From the NCBI GenBank assembly GCA_034359265.1, contig CP136891.1, forward strand, positions 9,810,501-9,874,500: DNA of 64,000 nt, read 5' to 3'. Positions 21,682 through 46,084 of the stretch are shown piece after piece. Source of the DNA: Canna indica (Eukaryota; Streptophyta; Magnoliopsida; Zingiberales; Cannaceae). How positions within the stretch are numbered: the stretch's first letter is position 1; each line of letters starts with the position of its first letter. The notes under the pieces were generated by a model that did not search any database, was not told the origin of the DNA, and saw only the letters and a program-made list of their open reading frames with translations. Position numbers and translations under genes: made by a program.

Positions 21682-24607
21682 TCAATGAATTCGAGGAACA
21701 CCAGAAAAACTGGCAGTGTCCATATGCTGCAGATGTAATGCAACTAAAAGCCCTCGCCATGTTTCACCAGGGCCACCAGTCACTTGAATGTCCAAAAGCT
21801 TGTCTTGCTTTCGGTAGTATTCTTCCAACAGCTTGAACTGTAAAGATGGAAGATATTAGAAGCCTATTGAATGTAGCATCTTGCATAGACAATACCTATA
21901 GCTTGTCTAAACTCTAAAGGATACAAAGAAAACCAGTCCACGTCAAAGCATATGGAAACAAAATAGAACATACAATAATACACAAAACTGTGCTAAGAGC
22001 TGTTTAGTGGATAAACAGGTCATTATGCGAGGTTAGTTAATAAATGATCAGTTTACTTGTTATGAGGCCAAGCATCAGTTGGTTCAAGTTGGGTTTTGTT
22101 GGAACTCATTACATTTGTCATTATGTCATGATCACTGCACTGCCAAATTGCATGTTACCAGGATATTCTTGCATCTAACCTGTTGCCATTGGAGAAGACT
22201 TCAAGGAATAAGAGGGAAGCTTCTCACCAAAATTAAGAGGAATAGAAACAAAGGAATGTTGAATTCTTGATGGAGAAGTAACTTGACAAGCCATAGCTCA
22301 AACAAAACATGGAATTAGTGGCTAACACTTAACAAAACACAGAAATCCTGCAGCTAAGGAAAATTTGAAAATGTTGGGCTATTTTGGGCCTTGAGTTTTT
22401 GATGAGAATGTCAAAGATTAAATTGGGGAGGAGATTGAGACATCTTGATTTATTCTCGTATGGAAGTGGAAGGTTCATAATGTTAATTCACAAGCTAACA
22501 AGTATTTCATTAGGCTTAAGCAATTTGACTGCCTATCAAGTTAATGGATTGATTTTCCCAATAAATGAAAAGAAAGCACATTTAAATGGGATGATGGATG
22601 TGACCATGACATCCCATCTTTCCTAATATTATGGTTGTAGGTATCTGAATCTATGGCTATTGATCATACCATAACAATGGATGCCAAATTGCAGTATCAA
22701 AATAGAACTACAAACTCATTAATTAACAGGTGCTAAAATAGGGAGAGAAAAAAACATTAAACAAGTCACTAAAATGGTTCCCAATTAATCCTAAACTACA
22801 GGTGGCCAAAAGATGGATATTTCCACTTTATTTAAAATGCATACTTATAGGAAGACTTCAGAACTACCTGCTCAGAATAGACATGGAACTTTTCCATGCG
22901 GGAGTACTTAATATCTACTGCAGGATAAGGTTTTAGCTGAGCATGCCGTGAACGTGTAGCCAAGCAAGGATTCAGGCATGTTGATTCTGAGTTGCTTGCA
23001 TCAAAGGCCTTCCTGCAATGTGAACAAATAAGGTCACCGAAGTGTTTCTTCACCAAGCAGTCCTCCACACATTTTAAGTTCACAACCAAATCAATATCTG
23101 TTATTTGATCAAGAATCTCCTGAAATAAAGCAGATAGAAGTAAGATTATGAATGTACAAATGGAAACTAGTTTATATATACTTTCATATGGTTTACTTGG
23201 GTCTACTATAAGATCTATCAACCATTAGAGAAACGAGCAATTAGTCTAACACTGGAAATAGACAATTTCACAAATAAGACATAGAGAAAAGGTAAATAAA
23301 AATCAACTTATAGACAACAAGAACAATTTTAACATTGTTAACAAAACACTGTACAAACTTGCAGGCAAAACTAAAAGACAAGAATACTAACCCTGGTTCT
23401 GTGAAAACAAAAACTCAAAAAGTACAATTTTCATTCTGTTCATTTACTGAAAGACCTTAGGAGGTCAGACCTTAGCTAATTAAACCTACAATGAAGGTAA
23501 TGAAGGAAAAAATGCAACATAAAAAATAGGACTTACAGCTTGGATCGTCGTTCGTGGTATGCCATCCAGAATGAATCCAGTTTCACCTCTCTGGTAACCT
23601 TCCTCCAGCCTTTTTGACAACAACCCAAATATTATTTCCTCAGGCACAAGGCTACCTTCGTTCACAGCATTTGCAATCTTCAAATATCAAAACAAATAAT
23701 AAGCGCATATGCACGAAATAATCCTCATACAAGTTCGCTAAATTTTAAATTTTGGCTTGTATTTTTCGAATTGAACTCCAAATTCACTGATTATTTTAAA
23801 ACATTACTGTCAAGGGTAGCCTCCAAGGTATATTTTTAATATTTCAGAGGAAAATGGACAGGTACGGGATACTAGTAGGCGTTGCAAGTTGTGGGGGAAA
23901 AGAGCTAATGACGCAATATCCAGAAACCCTAGAGCAGAAGAGTGGCAGTAATGACAGGTAATGACGAACGTACCCCTCAGTGGCTACAAGCGACGCAATG
24001 GACAGAATCGTCGCCGTCATTACGCGAGTAGCATTCCGAGAGCAAGTATACATCCAGTAAAATAAAGGGAATAGAAGGAAACATGTGTAAAAGCCTGTGA
24101 TAATTCTGACAAAAAGATGATCGGAACCAAAATATTGTAGGGAAGACTGAACATTTGGACATAGCAACTATTTTTTTCTATTGGATAAAAGGGCCCAAAA
24201 AATTGCAATTTCGAGTTCGAAATCCAACACTTTGGGGGGGGGAGGGGACAAATGAAGAAGAGAGGAGATACCTTCTTATAGATAGGAGATCTGGGATTGA
24301 GCTCCTGGCGGACGAGGGAACCCATGGATATGTAGGGGACGCCGAGGATCTCCGCGACGCGCGTGGCGTGCACGTGCCTCTGCGACGCGCCGGGACTCCC
24401 CATGAACACCCACTGGACGCCCCTTTCCATCCTCTCCCCCCGGGCTGCCTCCTCCATACGCCGTTCACGACCGCGTATCTCCTCCTCCTCCCATTCCGTC
24501 CAGTACTCGACCTCGGCTAGCGCGGCGGCGGCGAAGGTGCGGCGGTGCGGCGCGACCATCTGCCGCAGTAGGGATCGGGCGGCGGACAAGCGGTGGATCG
24601 CGACCAT
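21682..24607 (-). CDS. Adenylate kinase 7-like protein, probably mitochondrial
   Basis: Four exons on the minus strand: 24607-24272, 23677-23537, 23119-22868 and 21837-21682. They join in phase to 294 aa. The N-terminus (MVAIHRLSAARSLLRQ...HRRTF) is Arg/Ser/Ala-rich, as in mitochondrial presequences. An acidic helix follows, then the kinase core: degenerate P-loop GSPGASQRHVHA (70-81), SMGSLVRQEL, VNEGSLVPEEI, GFILDGIPRT and DIDLVVNLKC. The LID region has four cysteines (C191, C194, C207, C211), as in zinc-stabilised LIDs. Classical adenylate kinases interconvert ATP+AMP and 2 ADP, and the P-loop lysine contacts phosphates. Here it is replaced (Gln76/Arg77), so catalysis is uncertain. A start 20 codons upstream (24667) is in frame, but the internal Met gives a better presequence. 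A LINE sits about 220 bp upstream. Confidence 0.88.
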
Positions 24608-24814
24608 GGCGGCGACGATCTCTTCGTGGGAGCGATGCGGGGAAGAAGGGGTTTGATCGTTTACCACCGCAGCTTTTAAAAGGTTCGCTCGTGAGGGTTT
24701 AAAAAAGGGCGTTTAAATCGTTCGTTGATGCGCAACTACGAGAACGCCCTCATTTCCTCTAACAACTACAAGAATGCCACTGTGGAATTATTTTATACCT
24801 GGTGTCTAGTGGTC

Positions 24815-24830
24815 AACTCAATTTTATCTA
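24815..24830. repeat. Target-site duplication of LINE 2 (left copy)
   Basis: AACTCAATTTTATCTA, identical to 25580-25595. Confidence 0.88.
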
Positions 24831-25579
24831 TTGGCTCAACCCTGCATCCCCTTCCTCCCATAAATCATCGTGATTTCTAGCACTTATTGCCGATACTTAT
24901 TAATTCCTATGGTTTATACGAAATGAGTGGGTATTTTCGGCTAAGCAGCCTACCCCTTTGGGCATAGTGATCTAAATACTCTCGTTTTCTCATAATTACT
25001 CAGAACAAATACTACCTTATGGCATTGTCATTTGCTCCCCCCACCTGATCAAATGAATTCCCCCAGCACCGGGTATACTCAAGATAAACTGTGATGCATC
25101 TTTACTGAATTTTGCATGTGGAATAGGTTTCGTGCTTCGTGATTCAGATGGTAATTGCCTCTCGACCACAAGCTCCTATCTTGAGGGCAACTCCCCCCTT
25201 TATCCTTGAAACTCATGTTGTTCATGCAGCCCTGCAATTTGTCATCGCTCAAGACCTCCCTTCATTTGTAATTGAGTCGGATTCCAAAACATTGATGGAT
25301 GTTATTAATAGGGCATCTGAACCGCCTTGGTCTATTTCGACCTTAGTAGCTTATATTTTTTTGCTTAGTTCTATCTGTAATGTGAAAGGTTTCTCATTCT
25401 ATTTTCGAGAAACAAACAAAGCTGCCCATTGGGCAGCAAATTGTGCAAGACTCTGTAAGAATGAGAGGGTTTGGCCCTCGATCCGTCCTCCAAAGCTAGT
25501 TGATATTTTGTATGATGACCTTTTTGGGCTTGGATCTCGCCAGCCTTAATATATTTTCTACTTTTCGGTTTTTAAAAAA
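24831..25579 (+). mobile_element. 5'-truncated LINE insertion carrying only the 3' end
   Basis: A 749-bp insertion between perfect 16-bp repeats (24815-24830 and 25580-25595), ending in a short A-run on the plus strand. It contains the linker after the reverse transcriptase (a degenerate WFIRNEWVF near 24909) and a C-terminal RNase H domain. It lies about 220 bp upstream of the adenylate kinase start codon, so in that gene's promoter region, in the opposite orientation. Confidence 0.85.
25083..25549 (+). pseudogene. LINE RNase H (RVT_3) domain, frameshifted
   Basis: One frame from 25083 reads INCDAS and GIGFVLRDSDG, the first strand with the catalytic Asp, and then stops in the C-rich run near 25190-25200. 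A second frame carries the remainder: HAALQFVIAQDLPSFVIESDSK (second Asp), VKGFSFYFRETNKAAHWAAN and a C-terminal tail to 25549. The frame change near 25195 breaks the protein. The R-x-x-N-x-x-A-H-x-A-A pattern is the hallmark of this plant domain. Confidence 0.75.
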
Positions 25580-25595
25580 AACTCAATTTTATCTA
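25580..25595. repeat. Target-site duplication of LINE 2 (right copy)
   Basis: AACTCAATTTTATCTA, identical to 24815-24830. Confidence 0.88.
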
Positions 25596-25900
25596 GCTCA
25601 AGCTGAGCTTTATATGTGAGCGAGCCGAGCTCGGGCTAACCAATACTCGGCTCGAGCGGCTCGCAACTCGCAAGCCTAATGAACCTTATATATTATTATA
25701 TAAATATTAATATTTCAGATCGATAGGGCATAAACTCAAGTCGAGCATAATCGAGCTTGGTCAAGCTCAAGAAAAACAAACGAGCCAAGCTTGAGTATAA
25801 CTCAAGCCGAGCTCGAGCATAGAGATTGAAGCTCGAGTTTAAACTTTCTTAAACGAGCCGAGCTCAAGCACATACATGCTTGACGCAGTTCAGTTACACA
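25596..25900. repeat. GAGCTCGAG-rich dispersed repeat
   Basis: Dense direct and inverted copies of GAGCCGAGCTC, GCTCGAG and AAGCTTGAG motifs on both sides of an AT-rich centre (25680-25720). The arms are partly self-complementary. Similar GAGCTCGAG-rich miniature elements are widespread in plant genomes. The ends and superfamily are not defined here. Confidence 0.5.
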
Positions 25901-26819
25901 TCTAGTCCGACCTCTTATTTATTTAGGACTAATTATAAAAATCTTTTTCTCGTCCTTTCAAATCCCATGAAAATTCAATCAAAAACCCTCTTAATCATTA
26001 GAAATATTTTGTAAAATAGAACAGTATTTAATAATGTAAAAATATGCATATTGCATTCACAGAATTACATCCTCTGTTGAATCAAAGTACAGAGAGTATA
26101 TGTGCAATTTATCTTAAAATAATTTTAATTCAATGTTCATATTATCTTCCCCCACTATCCCTCTGATTGTTTTTTATTCAGCCCCTTCTTCCTCAACAAG
26201 TCAATATATAGAAAGAGGACAAGTTCCACGCTTTCCTTATACTTGGCCTCTTGTGGGTGTCTGATACTCGCAAGTGGAGAACATGTCTGCTTCATAACAA
26301 GCAATTCTCATGCAACTACACACATCAATAATATTTGGAATATTCAGCTGTCAAAGAACTAGTCACCAAACTTTCTAAATAAGACAATAGTCAAGCCTGC
26401 TCAATGACAAACTGGAGATCAAAAATATTACCACAAATATATGGAGGCACACAGTTATATATCCTAGCAAAATCACCAGCTGGACAAATGAAAAGACGAA
26501 AAAAACAATAGGGGAGAAATTCATATTCAATCAATTTGCTGGTAGAGCTTTTTTTCGATAGACAAAGCCATTCAACAAAATCTGGCGTTGCCAGAGCCTT
26601 AGCTTCTTCGCACCCTCGTAGCATGATCATTGAAATCACAACTTGACGCTCTTGTTGCCTTAACTTATATCACGGGGAAATAGAGGCATCTTGAGGTGGT
26701 CTTGTGATACATAATGGTTAAGGATAACATCTTTGTAAATGAGTAGGTAAGGAAATGCAGGATGCATCTGCTGCACTTCTTTGGCCTGTCTGTAGCAGGC
26801 GCTGCTGCACGGTTTCTGC
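25901..26819. other. Spacer and presumed 3'-UTR of the RNase J gene
   Basis: AT-rich DNA. An open frame at 26391-26639 (minus) has no recognisable domain and lies in the likely 3'-UTR region, so it is not called. Confidence 0.4.
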
Positions 26820-39527
<12,708 letters not shown>

Positions 39528-41510
39528 GGGTCAGCCAGGGAAAGGAGACCTGGGAAGGAATCCTGAACCCTCGGAATGGTGGATGGAGAAGGAGGGAGGG
39601 GGGGAGCGAGGAAATGGGAGGGGGAAGTGGTGGAAGCGAGAGAGCAGCGGAGTGTTGCGTGTGAAGTGCTTCGTTTCTTCGCTGTGGATGGGGGCGGAAG
39701 CGAAAATATCTTATCGCCTTCGGCCTTCCTCCTCTGGGTTTAAGGGCGCGCGTGCTTGTCACGTGCTTCAAGATTCGTGCTGCGTCGTCCGATGGAAAAA
39801 ACTATCGTGGCTGGGTAATTTAGTATATATCACCCCTAAATTAAAAAACCCTCAATTTTAATACTTTCAACCAAAGAGGTCGTTTGATACGGGTAATCTA
39901 TCTAGATTATGGATAATTTTGATTTAAATTACCTGAGCTCACCAGATTACCAACAAATCATATTGCAATGGTAATCAATATTTTCACCAAACTAGCTAGA
40001 TAGCCTCCATGAAATATATCTAAGTAGATTATCAATGAAAGAGAATTTTATTATTGTTATTTTTTAACAAAAATATTGCTCGTCTCAGTCTCTCCTATTT
40101 TTTCCTTCGCAACGTCATTATCCTCCCCTTCTTCTTCAACCTCATTTGCTCTCAGATCGAGCTCCCCCTTCTCATTCGTCATCGTCGTGCTTCATTATCT
40201 CGTCCAATTTTTCAACAATAAAATTTAAATTTTCTAGTATAATAGGGCATCATCAATTGTTGGTCGACGATGCAATCAACGACGGATGTCGTCGGTCATT
40301 GGTAATTGGATAGGATTGGGCGTCACTAGTCGGTGATGCCACCAGCCGCGATGACAAAGGTCTCATATGTCGTCGGTAGTCGGCAACGGGGTGTCATCGG
40401 TTGTCGGTGATCAAATTAGGTGTCGTTGGTATTGAATATCGTGGGAGTTATAATTACTCAAATTTATTTTGAGAGTATTTTAGTAAAATAATATTATTTT
40501 CTCGATATTTTTATTATTGTACCAAACATAATAATATAGAAAAATAAATAAGATCACCTACGCGTACAAACATTACAATATAATATTACTGGTAATCTAA
40601 AAGGTGACTATATGTTAGTGATAATATAGATTGTCTGATAATATGTTTGTTTGACAATGCACCAAATGCCACCAAAATTCGTTAAAATTAACAATCTCGA
40701 TATAAATACTTGTGGCGGTTGATTGAAAAATAATTTTCATTAAATAAGATTACTTTCTAATTTTTATGTGTAACGTTTCAATTTAACTAGGATATTTATC
40801 CGAATTTATTTTTTAACTAACATTATTTTACACATAAATTAGAGTTATTTTACAATATAAAGACATCAATATGCCTCTTACCATTTTCACATTTTTTATA
40901 AAAAAATTGTAATTATTCAATGTATAACATGTTTAATTTTAAAAATAAGAGTTAATTATATTTTTTATCCTTCAAAATATCATATTTTTTTCGTTTGGTT
41001 CATTTTTTAAAAAAATATCATCTCATTTATTTCCTTCTGATTTTTTATTGTCTTTAATTATTATCATATTGACATTTAACAGCAAAAAAATAACGAAAAA
41101 TGTAATTAAGCCTAAAGATAATTACAAATTTATTACATTTTTTATTGTTATAATATTACCCCAATCAGCCCCAAATAAGCCCGATCTTAAAATTTGGACC
41201 CGGCCCAAAAATAGTGTTGGACTGAAGGGGCCATTTGACCCACAAATAGCCCACATTTGCTCTTTAGACCTTCAACATAATAAAATTTTCCTCTTAATTT
41301 ATTAATAGTGTTGGACTGAAGGGGCCAATCAAGTTAAAAAGATCAACTATAACTTAATTAACTTAGATTATTAATTTCAATTATTTGAAGATGTAGAATT
41401 CGATCTTCCTTATTTACCATTTGAGAAAAGAGATTATTCTGGGCCTTATATATTAAATGGAGAACTAGGTGCAACTTTAACTCAATATAGTTGGTAATAT
41501 ATTATGAGTA
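39528..41510. other. RNase J upstream region and intergenic DNA
   Basis: The first 250 bp are GC-rich, purine-rich 5'-UTR/promoter of the RNase J gene, with an ACGT-core G-box-like GTCACGTGC near 39759. Open frames across it come from base composition. Beyond 39800 the DNA is AT-rich, with a degraded repeat rich in GGTAATCTA and TAGATTA motifs (39890-40640) that I could not classify. Confidence 0.4.
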
Positions 41511-42937
41511 GAGAATTTTGCCAAGAGTGACAAATTTATCAAAATCATGAATTTATTGTGATATTTGCTAAAATCACAACTTTTGTGGGTGTTATCCTAA
41601 AATGCCCTTCGAACGGTCCATTCAAATATTCCTCCAAATTCAATAGATTTATATCTCAACATGTCATCGATATATTGCTCATTAGCATTCACCATCCCTC
41701 AACTTAAGCTTGTTCATCATCGTCATTTGTCGGTTGTGGCCTAGTTATCTATCCATTTCCTCTTATGCTTCCTCTCTTGTTGTTGTCATTCTTCTCATGC
41801 TTTGGTAGGAGGATAGATAAGCATTGCCGTTTAAGCTTTACGATCGTCTTCTCAATGCCAAGAAACTTTATCCCACGAAACTCCGATGGCAAAATTGTCC
41901 AACTCTACCACTCAACAACCTAGTTGAAGTCGCGAGCTACGTCAACGGCCCTGACCCTAACTAGCATCGAATTTTGTTCGCTTCCTTCTACACGAGGATA
42001 TATATCCCCCAATCCTCCGACAATTAATTATCATCACCACTGTCAAAATCAAGATGCCCAACCATAAGAGAGAAAGGGAAACAACCTTGGTGGGGTGAGC
42101 GTCACCTCGAATCCATCCTCAACCGAGAAATTGCATAAGTATAGCGTTGTTGCGAAATCCAGCGTCAGCGTCATCAAAATCTAGCAACCATATGATCATC
42201 CAATACCGCAAACACCAAATGTTGCAACTCCGCCTTCACCCCCAAAGAACAACACACTCCCATGAGGTGGTGCTCTATTGCTCTAATGCTATCGCTATTG
42301 GTACGATGGAACATTTTTGAATTTTGTTGCTAGTTCACTTGGGGCACTTGATCACAACCATCAGCAACTTTGACATATGTAGGAGGCTCGTCACCACTAA
42401 CCTTGCTCATATGATTTTAACCCAAAGAAGACATCAACAATTAGTCAAGTGTTACTCCAAAGCAAATATAAGCTCCTTGAACTACATCATAGGTGAGTGG
42501 GTAGAGCTCCAAGCTCAAGATACCTAAAAGGTGATGGCGAAAGAGGCTAAGAAGTAGAGGAGAGGGTAGAGTGGTAGACAACATGCTAGGGGATGGTCGG
42601 GGGTGTGGAAGAGGTGGCGTGTGACTACCACATTGTTGTTGAGTGTGGTAGTGTCTTGATTGCCAAGCACGTGTTCGCATTGCTAATCGGTGTTATCATA
42701 TTGACCCCTAACAAATTATTATATACTCATCAAATATTGGAAATCTAAGTTAGATTTTTGACATTTTTTAGACGAATTAGTTGTCTTTATCGGTTCATTT
42801 GGTTCAAATTTTGATTGACATAAATCTTAAACTAGGAACACTTTAGGGTATTGCCAAAAAAATGATTTTGACAAATATCACCATAAGTTTGTAGTTTTAA
42901 CAAAGTTGCAAAAAAAAAATGCTATTGGCAAATTCTC
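41511..42937. mobile_element. Mutator-like element with TIRs of about 100 bp
   Basis: The left end, GAGAATTTTGCCAAGAGTG..., aligns with the reverse complement of the right end, GAGAATTTGCCAATAGC.... Similarity continues for roughly 100 bp, including the shared GTGATATTTG and AAAATCA blocks and a final CCTAAAATG/CCTAAAGTG. The 1.2-kb centre is more GC-rich than its surroundings and has no transposase. Long TIRs around non-transposase DNA fit a non-autonomous MULE, possibly one with captured host sequence. A matching 9-bp duplication was not found (TTATGAGTA left, CTTGATTAC right). Confidence 0.6.
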
Positions 42938-43348
42938 CTTGATTACTTTCAATATTTTAGGGAAAAGCCAAATTAACTATAATTTATTGGTAAAAAAAAA
43001 AACTATAATTTATTGTTGCCATGGATTTGATGCATATAAAATAATTGTAAAAGCAACCGCATACACTAACTGAAATTGAAAACTTTGGAGCATGATAATC
43101 AATGCATTAAATAGTCACAGGAATCAATGCACAGGGAAACATCATCATATGCCTCACATGCCCATCCATGTTTTATATATATATATTAATAAATCCATTC
43201 ATCAATCCCGCAAACATATATATATATAAAATTAAAAGCATAAATATTATTGTCAATGCATGAAATTAAATCCATAAACCCAAAATGAAAAATATTATTC
43301 CAACTTCCAAGCTCATGCTTCTATCATCCCTTACACATGAGTTAACGA
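42938..43348. other. Intergenic AT-rich spacer
   Basis: No gene seen. Short (TA)n runs near 43175 and 43220. Confidence 0.4.
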
Positions 43349-43807
43349 TGATTTTTACCCTCAAATTATTAAAAATAAAATAAAAATATCTTTAAACTTT
43401 TTTTAAAATTAATTTTTATCATTAAATAAATAAAAATAATTAAAAAAATACTCTTAAACTATTAAAAATAAGTAAAAACACTTTTAAATTTATTTTTTGA
43501 TATATTTTTTGCTTTCGGACAAACAAAAATAGTTAAAAAATATTAGTATTTTTTTATCAATTTCTAAAAAAAAGGACTCTTTCTATCTTTAGACATGGGT
43601 AAAAATACTGATATTTTTTAACTATTTTCATTTGTCTAAGAGTAAAAAATTTATCAAAAAAAATATTTAAGAATAATTTTATCAAATTCTAATAGTTCAA
43701 GAGTATTTGTCTATCGTTTTCATTTATTTAAGGATAAAAATTAATCAAAGAAAAATTTAAGAATATTGTTACCATATTTATAATAGTTCGGCAAAAATCA
43801 TCCTTAA
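43349..43807. repeat. Foldback, arms about 225 bp
   Basis: GATGATTTTTACCCTCAAAT at the left pairs with the complement of GGCAAAAATCATCC at the right, and the match continues imperfectly through AATTAATTTTTATC, ATACTCTTAAACTATTA and AATAGTTAAAAAATAT to a turn near 43575. There is almost no unpaired loop and no coding sequence. It resembles the foldback at 1437-2003 in design but not clearly in sequence. Confidence 0.7.
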
Positions 43808-45494
43808 CCCGTGCACATTCACATGCCACCGGGTTTTCTAATTTTTTTTATCAAAATCATTGTGAAAAATTACTGAGAGTATAATCTTGATTTTTCATAA
43901 TTAAATTAATTATACACTCATCTACTAATTAATATGCTAATATTAAACAAATATTTAATGGAGATGCTGGATAAAATTTGTTGGTGGGAGGCATATATGC
44001 ATGCAATGCAATGCATAGTTGCATACAGTCACTGTCCATGTTGTTGATAGCTTTGAGCATTTGACCCACTCCTTTGTGTCCCTTGGCCACCATGCACATC
44101 AACCAATGCATTTGAGGCATTAATTTTACATATAATATTAATTATTTTATCATTATTTTATACTTATATTCTCTTTCTTCTTGTTTCTTATGATGAACAT
44201 GTTTCTTCTTATATTAACTCTGGATGATATTCCAAATCATTTTTGAAAACATTTTGCGTCTCTAGTAGTTAATGAGGTCAACACATGTGCATGGTGATCA
44301 TTCTCAACCACTCTTCCATGATTAATTAGGGAACTCAACCTATATATGAGTGAGTCTATATATATATGATTCTAATTTATATGTTGTCTTGCTTCCAACT
44401 TGTCTAACATGCACCAACATTATATCTATTTTCTTTTATATATATATCAATAATTGCATGATAATTAAGGGGATTTTTTTCTGGTCCAACCACCAAGATT
44501 TTTGAATAATTAATTTGCAACATATATATGGTCACGTTAGATGTTGTGCTTTTGAAGACAATATTGCATTATGGTCCAGTGATATTGTAAATTTTAATTT
44601 GTCTGCTATTAATCCCTACTCCCATGTGATATTTTCAAACATATTAATCCCTAATCATCACAATACAAATATTAATGTGGATACACAATATGCCAACACA
44701 AATACACACCAACATTTGGGCTTGTCTGCTTCGTGCACGGAGCGACTAACGAACAAATTTTATCCGTCATTTGTTACGAGCTTCAAATATCATTTAAGTT
44801 GAATATAATTAAATTCAACTTCAATTCTAATGGGATAAAAATATTCTCTCATGGGTTAGGGACTACAAATTCTGAATTTTTTTCTCCCTCGTCATTTAAG
44901 TTGAATATTTGTGATAAATTAATTTTAATTCGATTTTTAAGGATGTTTTGTCAAAAAAATTTATCATCATGTAAAAATAATTATTTAAATCCGATTTCAT
45001 AATTTCAAAATGATAAATCAGTAAAAAAATCAAAATTTAATATTAAATTATTAATATTTGGCTCCTTTTATCTAGAGCCAACACGTATGATTTCAAAATC
45101 TTGCATTGTCTGATATTCTTATCCGAGATTTGAACAAACGCGAGATATGATAAGATATAAATTTATCTCATGAGATTTTTATCATGTTAGGATTGTTGTC
45201 GATTAAAGTTAAAGTGAAATGAAAAGATATCGAAAATCAAATCAAAATATTCTAATTCTAAAAGTTAAATAAAAGGATATCGAATTGAATTGAATTGAAT
45301 TAATTAGGTCGATCGATGGACTTGTTAGGGTTTGGCTTGCCATCACAAATCAACCGCAACCAAATTAATTGCACCACCAGATTACTATTCCCAATCTAGG
45401 GGTTTCTACCAAAATTTCACTTTGGGACTTAAATTTTTAGAAATAGTTATTTATGTGTTTATATATATGTATAATCCTTGAGCCCTCTCTTAGA
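43808..45494. other. Intergenic AT-rich DNA
   Basis: Open frames at 44515-44802 and 44733-45002 show no domain and are AT-driven. No RNA gene or clear repeat boundary recognised. Confidence 0.4.
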
Positions 45495-45735
45495 CTTTAG
45501 CTGATATTAATCAACCTAGAATAAATTGTAATGTAACATCTTTTAATTTTTTTATAGAAATGCTAACGAAACTGCTCATTGAGCAATAAACAGGGCTTGA
45601 ACATGTAATTTTTTTTAGATTTGGTCATCAATTGGACCCCTTGATTTGGAGTCTACCTTTGAGCTTTGATCGCTTGGGTCGTAGCGTAAGCCACTAAATA
45701 AAGTTCTTTATTTTATTGGTAAAAAAATCATTCAA
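45495..45735 (+). pseudogene. LINE RNase H tail remnant
   Basis: Contains RNANETAH followed by a stop and AINRA, the decayed R-x-x-N-x-x-A-H-x-A-x-N motif of the LINE RNase H domain. The preceding NCN may be the first-strand remnant. A T-rich, LINE-like 3' end with an A-run (about 45721-45727) follows. It is an older relative of the element at 24831. Confidence 0.5.
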
Positions 45736-46079
45736 TAAATCAATCTAATATATATATATATATATCCTTAGTTGGCCGACCCCTCAAAAAAGCTCGTGTA
45801 TAATATTTTATGCATCTTTTTACGATCTTCGTACGACTTGTAAAATGAGCTCTTTATTATGTGCGTATAATTCTATACAAGCTTTAAGTTTTAAAAAATG
45901 AATATATATATTGCAACTGTAATCATATCATGTCAGGAAGGAAGAATTACTTGCAAAATAGTCCATCATTCATCGAAACAAAGTTTGATATTTTTTGAAT
46001 GGTTTAACTTGATTTAATTTAATTTGTTTTGATTCGAAATTGAATGAACCGATTAATTAACTCAGTGCACATATATATA
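45736..46079. other. Intergenic spacer left of the Copia element
   Basis: AT-rich with a (TA)n run near 45750. Nothing else recognised. Confidence 0.35.
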
Positions 46080-46084
46080 CTTAG

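Noticed and set aside
23844..24271. Continuation of the adenylate kinase exon 1 frame into 24020-24271
   Set aside because: A GTATCT donor directly follows the conserved YKK, and the next exon (IANAVNEG) continues the domain. The read-through has no domain match.
24178..24656. Plus- and other-frame open frames over adenylate kinase exon 1
   Set aside because: They are shadows of the GC-rich first exon. Only the minus-strand kinase frame splices in phase to the later exons.
26391..26639. 82-aa open frame downstream of RNase J
   Set aside because: Lies in the likely 3'-UTR, no domain and no conserved motif.
44515..45002. Two overlapping open frames in AT-rich DNA
   Set aside because: Composition-driven, no domain, no promoter or splice support.
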